Assembly (NCBI GenBank): GCA_003135255.1
Contig: PLAX01000201.1
Location: 1-6,010 of the forward strand
Origin: Candidatus Dormiibacterota bacterium
GTDB lineage: Bacteria > Chloroflexota > Dormibacteria > Aeolococcales > Aeolococcaceae
Direction of reading: 5' to 3'
Length of the DNA: 6,010 bases
Position numbers and translations under genes: made by a program. Shown piece by piece: positions 1 through 4,863 of this stretch; position 1 is the first letter of the stretch; each line of letters begins with the position of its first letter. The notes below the pieces were generated by a model. The model made no database searches and was not told the origin of the DNA. It saw nothing but the letters and a program-made list of their open reading frames with translations.

Positions 1-584
1 CCGTCGGTGATCTTGCGGGTGACGAACTCGAGGCCACGCCGCGGCGACTCGTGGTTGAAGAGGATGCCGCTCACCGCGAACATCCCGTAGCTCTCCCGGT
101 AGTTGACGGTGATGTAGTGGCCGTAGACCTTGGCCACGCCGTACGGAGAGCGGGGGTGGAACGGGGTCAGCTCGGTCTGCGGGGTCTCGCGCACCTTGCC
201 GAACATCTCGCTGCTCGACGCCTGGTAGAAGCGGATCTTGGGGTTGACCACTCGGATGGCGTCGAGCATCCGGGTGACGCCCAGGCCGGTGATCTCCCCG
301 GTGTTGATCGCCTGCTTGAAGGAGAGGGCGACGAAGCTGATCGCCCCCAGGTTGTAGACCTCGTCGGGATGGGTAGCCTCGAGAGCGCTGATCAGCGACG
401 ACTGGTCGTGCAGGTCGCCCTCGATCAGGTGCAGCTCCGGAACGATCCGCCGGACGATGGCGGCGCGGGGATTGTTCTGCCCGCGGATCAGCCCGTGCAC
501 CTCGTAGCCCAGGGAGACCAGGTGCTCGGCGAGGTAGCTCCCGTCCTGGCCGGTGATGCCGGTGATCAGCGCGGATTTGCTCAT
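1..584 (-). CDS. gmd: GDP-mannose 4,6-dehydratase, N-terminal part (runs off left edge)
   Basis: This enzyme converts GDP-D-mannose to GDP-4-keto-6-deoxy-D-mannose in the cytoplasm, the first step toward GDP-L-fucose, GDP-D-rhamnose and related sugars. I translated it from the reverse complement: 194 whole codons are present, roughly the first 55-60% of a usual GMD, and the frame is open at the window edge. Visible features of the extended SDR family are the NADP-binding TGITGQDGSY at residues 8-17, an arginine (R34) after the HGLI strand, EGDL at 55-58, the catalytic SSSE at 123-126, YGVAK with Tyr148 and Lys152, and NHESPRRG at 177-184 followed by FVTRKIT. The run around RGQNNP (34-39) is typical of actinobacterial-type GMDs. 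The ATG lies 13 nt after the stop of the upstream paralogue. No good Shine-Dalgarno or -10 hexamer precedes it, so cotranscription and translation coupled to the upstream gene is likely (inference). Family assignment is very secure. Confidence 0.96.
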   Translation of the reverse strand, partial: MSKSALITGITGQDGSYLAEHLVSLGYEVHGLIRGQNNPRAAIVRRIVPELHLIEGDLHDQSSLISALEATHPDEVYNLGAISFVALSFKQAINTGEITGLGVTRMLDAIRVVNPKIRFYQASSSEMFGKVRETPQTELTPFHPRSPYGVAKVYGHYITVNYRESYGMFAVSGILFNHESPRRGLEFVTRKITD

Positions 585-597
585 GGCGCGGATCGTC

Positions 598-1620
598 TCA
601 TCCCGGCGGCTGGTCGTGCGGGGCGGCCGGCGTGCCAGCGGCGGGCGCGGCAGGGGGAACCGCCTGATTGAGCCTGTCGAGATCGGCGGCCACCATCTCG
701 CGGACGATCGCCGCGAAGTCGCGAGTGGGAGCCCAGCCGAGGCGTGTCCGCGCCCGGGTGGCGTCCCCGCAGAGCCGGACGGGCTCGGCGGGCCGGAGCA
801 GCCCGGGGTCGGTGACCACGTGCCGGTGCCAGTCGAGCCCGACCGAGGAGAAGGCGATGTCGAGCAGCTCGCGCAGGCTGTGGGTCTCGCCGGTCGCCAC
901 CACGTAGTCGTCCGCCGCCTCCTGCTGCAGGGCCAGGTGCATGGCGCGGACGTAGTCGGGGGCGTAGCCCCAATCGCGCACCACGTCCAGGTTCCCGAGC
1001 CGCAGCTCGCCCTCCAGGCCGCGGGAGATCCGCGCCGCGGCGGTGGTGATCTTGCGGGTCACGAACCCGGGGCCCCGGCGCGGCGACTCGTGGTTGTAGA
1101 GGATGACCGTGGCGGCGAAGATCCCGTGGGCGTGCCGGTAGAGCTGGACTGTCTGGTGGGCGAAGGCCTTGGCCACGCCGTAGGGGGAGATGGGGCAGAG
1201 CGGCGTGGTCTCGTCCTGGGGCGAGGTCATCGCTCCCCCGAAGATCTCGGAGCTCGACGCCTGGAGCAGGCGGATCGGGACTCCGCTGCCGCGGACGGCT
1301 TGGAGCAGGCGGAGGACCCCGAGCCCGGTCACGTCGGCGACGGCCACAGGATCATCGAAGGACGCTGCGACCGAGGTGGCGGCGGCCAGGTTGTAGATCT
1401 CCTGGGGCCGCGCGGCGGCGAGAGCGGCCTGGAGCGAGGCGCTGTCGGTGAGGAGCCCCTCGCGGAGCTGGACGGGGGCCGGGACCTCGCGGGGCACGAC
1501 CTCGCCCGGCATGACCAGCCCGTGGACCTCGTACCCCTCCGCGAGGAGCAGCTCGCAGAGGTAGGGACCGTCCTGGCCGGTGACGCCGGTGACCAGGGCG
1601 CGACGGTTGACCTCGGACAT
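598..1620 (-). CDS. Divergent GDP-mannose 4,6-dehydratase paralogue (extended SDR)
   Basis: This 340-residue protein is a full-length GMD-family extended short-chain dehydrogenase, near the usual 320-370 residues. It has TGVTGQDGPY at 11-20, SSSE at 122-125, YGVAK with Tyr147 and Lys151, NHESPRRG at 176-183, FVTRKIT at 186-192, GNLDVVRDWGYAPDYV from about 209, VATGETHSLREL, and a C-terminal LGWAPT. The expected chemistry is dehydration of GDP-mannose or a related nucleotide sugar. The cofactor loop differs from the neighbouring gmd: the arginine after HGL(I/V) is Met37, the loop is about three residues shorter, and the conserved GDL is GLL (55-57). Residues after about 315 form a Pro/Ala-rich tail. 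I chose the ATG at 1620 because it places the Rossmann motif at the normal N-terminal distance and because TACAGT sits exactly 6 nt upstream. A longer frame reaching 1803 would cross the divergent gene and adds only Arg/Pro-rich sequence. It is probably the first gene of an operon with gmd. Whether it makes the same product, a different sugar, or is a partner subunit cannot be told from sequence. An RMD reductase is less likely because the GQDG motif and the dehydratase glutamate are retained. Confidence 0.9.
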   Translation of the reverse strand: MSEVNRRALVTGVTGQDGPYLCELLLAEGYEVHGLVMPGEVVPREVPAPVQLREGLLTDSASLQAALAAARPQEIYNLAAATSVAASFDDPVAVADVTGLGVLRLLQAVRGSGVPIRLLQASSSEIFGGAMTSPQDETTPLCPISPYGVAKAFAHQTVQLYRHAHGIFAATVILYNHESPRRGPGFVTRKITTAAARISRGLEGELRLGNLDVVRDWGYAPDYVRAMHLALQQEAADDYVVATGETHSLRELLDIAFSSVGLDWHRHVVTDPGLLRPAEPVRLCGDATRARTRLGWAPTRDFAAIVREMVAADLDRLNQAVPPAAPAAGTPAAPHDQPPG

Positions 1621-1626
1621 GGCCCG

Positions 1627-1632
1627 ACTGTA
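1627..1632 (-). promoter_or_regulatory. -10-like hexamer of a leaderless promoter for the GMD paralogue
   Basis: On the minus strand TACAGT is followed by exactly 6 nt (CGGGCC) and then the ATG at 1620. Transcription starting 6-7 nt after a -10 element would begin at the start codon itself, giving a leaderless mRNA. No convincing -35 hexamer is seen about 17 nt further upstream. Two other starts in the window show the same spacing, which supports the call. Confidence 0.5.
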
Positions 1633-1749
1633 GCGGCCGGACCGGGCACACCGTCTGGGCCTGCCGGACGGCGGCCGGAGCAGGCGCCCGGCGGGACGGC
1701 GACGCGGTTCTTCTGTGGCGTCTCCGGAGCCGCGGGGTCCCCTGGCGCG

Positions 1750-1755
1750 TAGGAT
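1750..1755 (+). promoter_or_regulatory. -10-like hexamer of a leaderless promoter for the cysteine-cluster gene
   Basis: TAGGAT is followed by 6 nt (CGACTC) and then ATG at 1762. There is no Shine-Dalgarno in this gap, so a leaderless transcript is likely. A -35 match is not evident. It shares the 141-bp divergent region 1621-1761 with the opposite promoter of the GMD paralogue. Confidence 0.5.
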
Positions 1756-1761
1756 CGACTC

Positions 1762-2337
1762 ATGGCCGATCCGCAACCGGGAGTCGACCTCTCGGGCATC
1801 CACCGCGAGCTGGATTCGCTCAAGTCACAGCTCTGCCGCTGCCAGCACCAGGGCACCTGCCTGAGCTGCAAGGGCTTCGAGGTGGTCCGTCAGCAGGCGC
1901 AGGCGGTGGCCGCCGCCGCCTCTCAGCCGGTGCTGATGCAGGTCGCCCAGGAGGCGGCCATGCGCGACCTCTTCTCCCAGCTCGGCGGCCTCCAGGACAA
2001 GCTGACCGGCGACCCGCAGCTCTCCGACCTCCTCTCCCGCTTTGCCGAGCGTGTCCAGGAGGACCTCGGCGGCCCCGAGGAGCTGGAGAAGCTCCTCCGC
2101 AGCCTCGGTTTCGCCGGGCCCGGCGCGCCGGGGGCCCCCGCCACGGGGACCACCTCCTTCGACGACCGCCCCTCCCCCGCCGGCGAGCGGCCGGCGCCGC
2201 CCGACGAGGGTCTCTGGCCACGCAAGCGGCAGCTGCCGCGCGAGGACCCGCCGGAAGCACCGGACGACGGCCCCGGCGGCACGGGAGGGCCGGGGCAGCC
2301 GGCCGGCGACCCCCCCTCGGGCGGCACCCTCGGCTGA
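1762..2337 (+). CDS. Hypothetical protein with N-terminal four-cysteine cluster and disordered tail
   Basis: I do not recognise this 191-residue protein. Its first part reads as a short amphipathic helix (about 10-24) running into a cluster Cys25, Cys27, Cys33, Cys36 (CxC-x5-CxxC, with His29 between), which could bind zinc or another metal. Residues 40-70 are Ala/Gln-rich and helical. Residues 70-117 contain regularly spaced leucines (LSDLLSRF, LEKLLRSLGF), compatible with helical hairpins or a coiled coil. From about 118 to the end the sequence is Pro/Gly/Asp-rich and probably disordered, with one basic patch (PRKRQ). No signal peptide or membrane segment is present, so it is probably cytoplasmic. 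The start at 1762 fits the leaderless promoter. The stop is 34 nt before the methyltransferase start, so the two may be cotranscribed, although that gene has a possible promoter of its own. Codon use and frame preservation support a real gene. No function can be assigned. Confidence 0.75.
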   Translation: MADPQPGVDLSGIHRELDSLKSQLCRCQHQGTCLSCKGFEVVRQQAQAVAAAASQPVLMQVAQEAAMRDLFSQLGGLQDKLTGDPQLSDLLSRFAERVQEDLGGPEELEKLLRSLGFAGPGAPGAPATGTTSFDDRPSPAGERPAPPDEGLWPRKRQLPREDPPEAPDDGPGGTGGPGQPAGDPPSGGTLG

Positions 2338-2358
2338 ACCGGGGCCATCCCGTTCAAA

Positions 2359-2364
2359 TAAGCT
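2359..2364 (+). promoter_or_regulatory. Possible -10-like hexamer before the methyltransferase
   Basis: TAAGCT, in an AT-rich patch (TTCAAATAAGCT) unusual for this DNA, is followed by 7 nt and then ATG at 2372. This resembles the 6-nt arrangement seen at other starts in the window, so the gene may have its own leaderless promoter as well as any read-through from the upstream gene. A CTGAAC about 19 nt upstream is only a weak -35 candidate. Confidence 0.35.
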
Positions 2365-2371
2365 TCCGGCG

Positions 2372-3112
2372 ATGGGCCTCGCGGTTCCAGACCTTCCGGA
2401 CCCCACCCCGGTGTGGCGGGTCGAGGTGGCCGACTGCCTGGACTTCCTGGCCGGCCTCGCGGACGAGTCGATCGACTGCATCGTCACGGACCCCGCCTAC
2501 TCGGGGATGAACCAGCACATGCAGTTCGGCCGCGGGCGGATCGTCGGCCGCTACGGCGAGCCCGGGAACACCCGCTGGTTCCAGGAGTTTCGCGACGACC
2601 CCGCGACCTTCTCCCGTTTCCTCGGCGAGTGCCATCGGGTGCTCCGCCCCGACCGCCACATCTACGTGATGTTCGACTCCTTCTCCCTGCTCAGCCTGGG
2701 CGCGCTGATACGCGAGCACTTCAGCGTCAAGGGGCTGATCGTCTGGGACAAGGTCAACATCGGCATGGGCCATTACTTCCGCCGCCAGCACGAGCTGGTG
2801 GTGTTCGCCAGCAAGGGCAACCGGCGCCTCTCGCGACGCGATCTGGGTGACGTCTGGCGGATCAAGCGCATCTACCGCGGCGCGTATCCCACCCAGAAGC
2901 CGGTGGAGCTCTTCTCCCGGATGCTGATGGGGAGCGTCGAGCCGGGGATGGTGGTGTGCGACCCGTTCGCCGGGAGCGGGAGCTCAGCTCTCGCATCGCT
3001 CGCCGCCGGCTGCTCCTTCGTCGGCGCCGACATCAGCTGCACGGCGGTGACCCTGGCGCGTGAGCGGTGCGCCGCCTACGCGACGACCGGGAAGGATCCT
3101 CTGGGACGATGA
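2372..3112 (+). CDS. Solitary DNA N-methyltransferase, beta class (DPAY motif)
   Basis: This 246-residue protein is a SAM-dependent DNA methyltransferase that modifies an exocyclic amino group, probably adenine N6, though cytosine N4 cannot be excluded. The motif order is that of the beta class: catalytic motif IV TDPAYSG at 39-45 near the N terminus, HRVLRP at 88-93, IYVMFD at 97-102, WDK at 125-127, RRQHELVVFASKG at 137-149, then motif X YPTQKPVEL at 172-180, and the SAM-binding motif I DPFAGSGSS at 197-205 with an acidic residue in GADIS (Asp220). The region between IV and X, where target recognition usually lies, is short. There is no C-terminal extension of the CcrM kind. Motif IV has Ala where DPPY is most common; DPAY also occurs in this family. 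No restriction endonuclease gene lies nearby, so it looks like an orphan methyltransferase used for regulation or protection, or a phage-derived gene (inference). The ATG at 2372 is the first in-frame start giving a normal N terminus. The target sequence cannot be predicted. Confidence 0.93.
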   Translation: MGLAVPDLPDPTPVWRVEVADCLDFLAGLADESIDCIVTDPAYSGMNQHMQFGRGRIVGRYGEPGNTRWFQEFRDDPATFSRFLGECHRVLRPDRHIYVMFDSFSLLSLGALIREHFSVKGLIVWDKVNIGMGHYFRRQHELVVFASKGNRRLSRRDLGDVWRIKRIYRGAYPTQKPVELFSRMLMGSVEPGMVVCDPFAGSGSSALASLAAGCSFVGADISCTAVTLARERCAAYATTGKDPLGR

Positions 3113-3142
3113 CAGGGTTCTTCAGTTCCCGCCGCTAAACAG

Positions 3143-3173
3143 GGACGGGCCCGGCGACACGCCGAGCCCGTCC
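3143..3173. terminator. Strong hairpin between converging genes, probable bidirectional terminator
   Basis: Arms GGACGGGC (3143-3150) and GCCCGTCC (3166-3173) pair perfectly. A single C/A mismatch is followed by an inner CGGCG/CGCCG stem closed by an ACA loop. It lies between the stop of the methyltransferase (plus, 3112) and the stop of amt (minus, 3231), where a shared terminator is expected. Neither side has a full U tract. In the amt direction a short CTGTTT follows; in the methyltransferase direction the next bases are purine-rich. Efficiency is therefore uncertain. The rest of 3113-3228 shows no gene. Confidence 0.65.
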
Positions 3174-3228
3174 AGAGAGGGGGCTTGCGGGGGAGGGCAC
3201 GACTCCCACGCTCGCCCAAACATCAGCT

Positions 3229-4608
3229 TCAGGTGGCCCCGGCCACGGCCGGAACCGGTAGGTGGGGTGCCCCGGGGTAGGGCTCCAGGTCGACCGCGAC
3301 CTCACCGTGGATCAGCTGGTCACCCGCCTCGAGGTGGACATCCGGTGCGCGCAGCGGCACCACCAGGCCGATCAGCTTCACGATGACGAAGGTCGCGACC
3401 GCGTCGTACCCGATGATGAAGAGCAGGGCGAAGAACTGGACCAGGAGCTGGTGCGGGTTGCCGTACCAGAGCCCGGTGACGGCCGAGGCGCCCGTTGCAG
3501 TGCCCTTGGGCCCGTAGTACACGATCATGTTGGGGTCGGCCATCACACCGACGAAGAGGCCGCCCAGCGCCCCGGCCATGCCGTGGGTGTGGATGACGCC
3601 CAGGGTGTCGTCCACCCGGCGGAAGAGCGCGAACTTGGGCGCGAGGTTGATGGTGATCCAGGGCAGGGTGCCGGCCAGGACGCCCAGCACCAGCGCGGCG
3701 TAACCGTCGATGTAACCGGCCCCCGGGGTGATCGCCACCAGGCCGGCCACCATCCCGTTGATGGCCCCGGCGACGCTCACCTTCTTGAACCGGAGGGCGT
3801 CCCACATCACCCAGGTGCAGAGCGCGGTCGCGGTGCAGAGGTGGGTGTTGAGGATGGCCGCCGCCGCGTCCGGGTTGGCGAAGTAGGTGTCACCGCCGTT
3901 GAAGCCGCTCCAGCCCAGCCAGAGCAGGCCGCCGCCGGCCACCGCCATGATCAGGTTGCTCGGCGAGGTGTGCTGCCGGTCGCGGAGCAGCCGGGGACCG
4001 ATCACCGCCGCCGCCGTGAAGCCGGAGACGGCCGCGGCCACGTGGATGACGTAGCCTCCGGAGAAGTCCACCGCCCCCATCTGGGAGAGCCAGCCGCCGC
4101 CCCAGATGCTGAAGGCGCCGACTGAGTAGACCAGGGTGATCCAGAGCGGGACCAGCAGCGCCCAGGCCTTGAAGCTGATTCGGCCGAGCAGCGAGCCGGC
4201 CAGGATGATCACGGTGATGGCCGCAAAGACGAACTGGAAGTAGACCATCGAGCTGAGCGGGAACCGGAGTGGCGGCATCAGCCCGTTGAGGAGCGGGATC
4301 TGCGCCTGCGTCTCCAGGCTGTTCGCGCTCAGCACGGTGCCCGGCAGGCCCACCACGTGGCCGATCATGGGGTGGCCAAAGCTCATGTCGTAGGCAAAGA
4401 GCGTCCAGACGATGAGCGTCATGGCGAACGCGTAGAGCACCATCATGGCCGAGTTCACGGCCCACTTCCGCTTCATGATCCCCGCGTAGAGGATCGCCAA
4501 CCCCGGGACGCTCATCAGCCCGACCAGGGTCGCGGCAGTGAGCTGCCAGGCGTTGTCGCCTGTGTCCAGCCAGTTCCCCGGATCGGCTACCAGGTTTGCC
4601 AGCAGCAT
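3229..4608 (-). CDS. amt: Ammonium transporter, Amt/Rh family
   Basis: This 459-residue inner-membrane channel takes up ammonium. It has about eleven hydrophobic segments beginning near residue 20. Residues aligning with the E. coli AmtB pore are present: Trp169 in WGGGW (recruitment site), Asp181 in DFSGG, the first pore histidine His189 in VIHVAA, Trp233 in LGWSGFN, and the second histidine His342 in THTHG-type context (VIHTHGMAG). The AmtB serine after FNAG is replaced by Asp240 (FNGGD), a variation I associate with bacterial Amts closer to the AMT2/MEP branch. The cytoplasmic tail (from about 420) keeps an HGE (434-436) resembling the PII (GlnK) contact region, but no glnK gene is seen in the window. 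No cleavable signal peptide is evident. I chose the ATG at 4608 because it directly precedes the first extracellular stretch. GGAGGT lies 11 nt upstream, a rather long spacing. An in-frame ATG at 4692 would add 28 mostly polar, basic residues and is less likely. The gene is convergent with the methyltransferase and divergent from folP. Confidence 0.96.
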   Translation of the reverse strand: MLLANLVADPGNWLDTGDNAWQLTAATLVGLMSVPGLAILYAGIMKRKWAVNSAMMVLYAFAMTLIVWTLFAYDMSFGHPMIGHVVGLPGTVLSANSLETQAQIPLLNGLMPPLRFPLSSMVYFQFVFAAITVIILAGSLLGRISFKAWALLVPLWITLVYSVGAFSIWGGGWLSQMGAVDFSGGYVIHVAAAVSGFTAAAVIGPRLLRDRQHTSPSNLIMAVAGGGLLWLGWSGFNGGDTYFANPDAAAAILNTHLCTATALCTWVMWDALRFKKVSVAGAINGMVAGLVAITPGAGYIDGYAALVLGVLAGTLPWITINLAPKFALFRRVDDTLGVIHTHGMAGALGGLFVGVMADPNMIVYYGPKGTATGASAVTGLWYGNPHQLLVQFFALLFIIGYDAVATFVIVKLIGLVVPLRAPDVHLEAGDQLIHGEVAVDLEPYPGAPHLPVPAVAGAT

Positions 4609-4619
4609 GCGAGCGAGGG

Positions 4620-4625
4620 ACCTCC
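4620..4625 (-). promoter_or_regulatory. Shine-Dalgarno sequence of amt
   Basis: On the minus strand GGAGGT is followed by 11 nt and the ATG at 4608. The spacing is longer than ideal but this is the only good match upstream. It supports the 4608 start and shows that amt, unlike its neighbours, is translated from a leadered mRNA. Confidence 0.5.
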
Positions 4626-4629
4626 GTGC

Positions 4630-4644
4630 CGTCCGGTCCGGACG
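4630..4644. promoter_or_regulatory. 15-bp perfect palindrome in the amt leader (proximal)
   Basis: CGTCCGG (4630-4636) and CCGGACG (4638-4644) are perfect inverted copies around a single T. It sits just upstream of the amt Shine-Dalgarno sequence. Its form suits a dimeric regulator's operator. As RNA it could still fold with a 3-nt loop. High GC makes chance palindromes more frequent, so function is uncertain. Confidence 0.3.
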
Positions 4645-4691
4645 CCTGACTGTTCCCGTCGAGGCTACGGGGTGCCTGTGCAATCCGGACA

Positions 4692-4706
4692 TGTGCGCCG
4701 CGCACA
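4692..4706. promoter_or_regulatory. 15-bp perfect palindrome upstream of amt (distal)
   Basis: TGTGCGC (4692-4698) and GCGCACA (4700-4706) are perfect inverted copies around a single C, in the 219-bp region between amt and folP (4609-4827). Centre-to-centre distance to the proximal palindrome is 62 bp, close to six helical turns. The half-sites differ, so two different proteins or chance are both possible. The rest of 4609-4827 shows no gene; there is a small GACCG/CGGTC inverted repeat at 4745-4758. Confidence 0.35.
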
Positions 4707-4815
4707 AGCTGGGGGGCCTCTTCGTTGTGCGGGCACCGGCTCCGGACCGCATCCGGTCGCGGCCGCGTGGCAGACCTGGTGCGTCCCGTCTTGGTGTGGC
4801 GGGCCCGAGCGGGCA

Positions 4816-4821
4816 TAGACT
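4816..4821 (+). promoter_or_regulatory. -10-like hexamer of the folP promoter
   Basis: TAGACT is followed by exactly 6 nt (CGGCTG) and an ATG at 4828, the same arrangement as at 1750 and 1627. A TTGGTG at 4791-4796, 19 nt further upstream, is a weak -35 candidate. The predicted transcript would begin at the ATG of the 11-codon frame, not at the folP GTG. Confidence 0.5.
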
Positions 4822-4827
4822 CGGCTG

Positions 4828-4863
4828 ATGTCTCGCCTCGTCGTCTGGCGGCCGATCAGGTGA
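4828..4863 (+). other. 11-codon open frame overlapping the folP start (leader ORF or frameshifted N terminus)
   Basis: From the leaderless ATG the frame reads MSRLVVWRPIR and stops at TGA 4861-4863. That TGA overlaps the folP GTG at 4860 in the sequence GTGA. It may be a tiny leader ORF coupled to folP by termination-reinitiation. Alternatively it is the true N terminus of the folP product: one extra G before 4860 would join the two frames, and its beta-strand-like RLVVWRPI pattern would suit the first strand of the N-terminal domain. The sequence alone cannot decide. Confidence 0.45.

Noticed and set aside
51..671. Plus-strand open frame of 206 codons over gmd
   Set aside because: It is antisense to gmd, whose catalytic and cofactor motifs are clear. 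The frame is kept open only by GC-rich codon bias.
553..1752. Long plus-strand open frame of 399 codons
   Set aside because: It is antisense to the GMD paralogue, which has all its family motifs in frame. The plus-strand translation is Gly/Arg/Val-rich with no recognisable motif, as expected for a shadow frame in GC-rich DNA.
1621..1803. Upstream extension of the GMD paralogue to an ATG at 1803
   Set aside because: It would add 61 Arg/Pro-rich residues before the Rossmann motif, overlap the divergent gene, and ignore the -10-like hexamer 6 nt before the ATG at 1620.
2042..3112. Methyltransferase frame extended upstream to 2042
   Set aside because: The extra 110 codons overlap the cysteine-cluster gene and translate to Arg/Pro/Ser-rich shadow sequence. 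The family N terminus begins at about 2372.
3262..4125. Plus-strand open frame of 287 codons over amt
   Set aside because: It is antisense to the ammonium channel and rich in Asp/Val/Gly/His without motifs or membrane segments.
4609..4692. N-terminal extension of Amt from the in-frame ATG at 4692
   Set aside because: The added 28 residues are polar and basic with no hydrophobic core, so they do not form a signal peptide. The GGAGGT before 4608 supports the shorter form.
4609..4827. Possible riboswitch or small RNA in the amt leader
   Set aside because: Apart from short palindromes I see no conserved riboswitch core or extended multi-stem fold. A covariance-model search would be needed to claim one.
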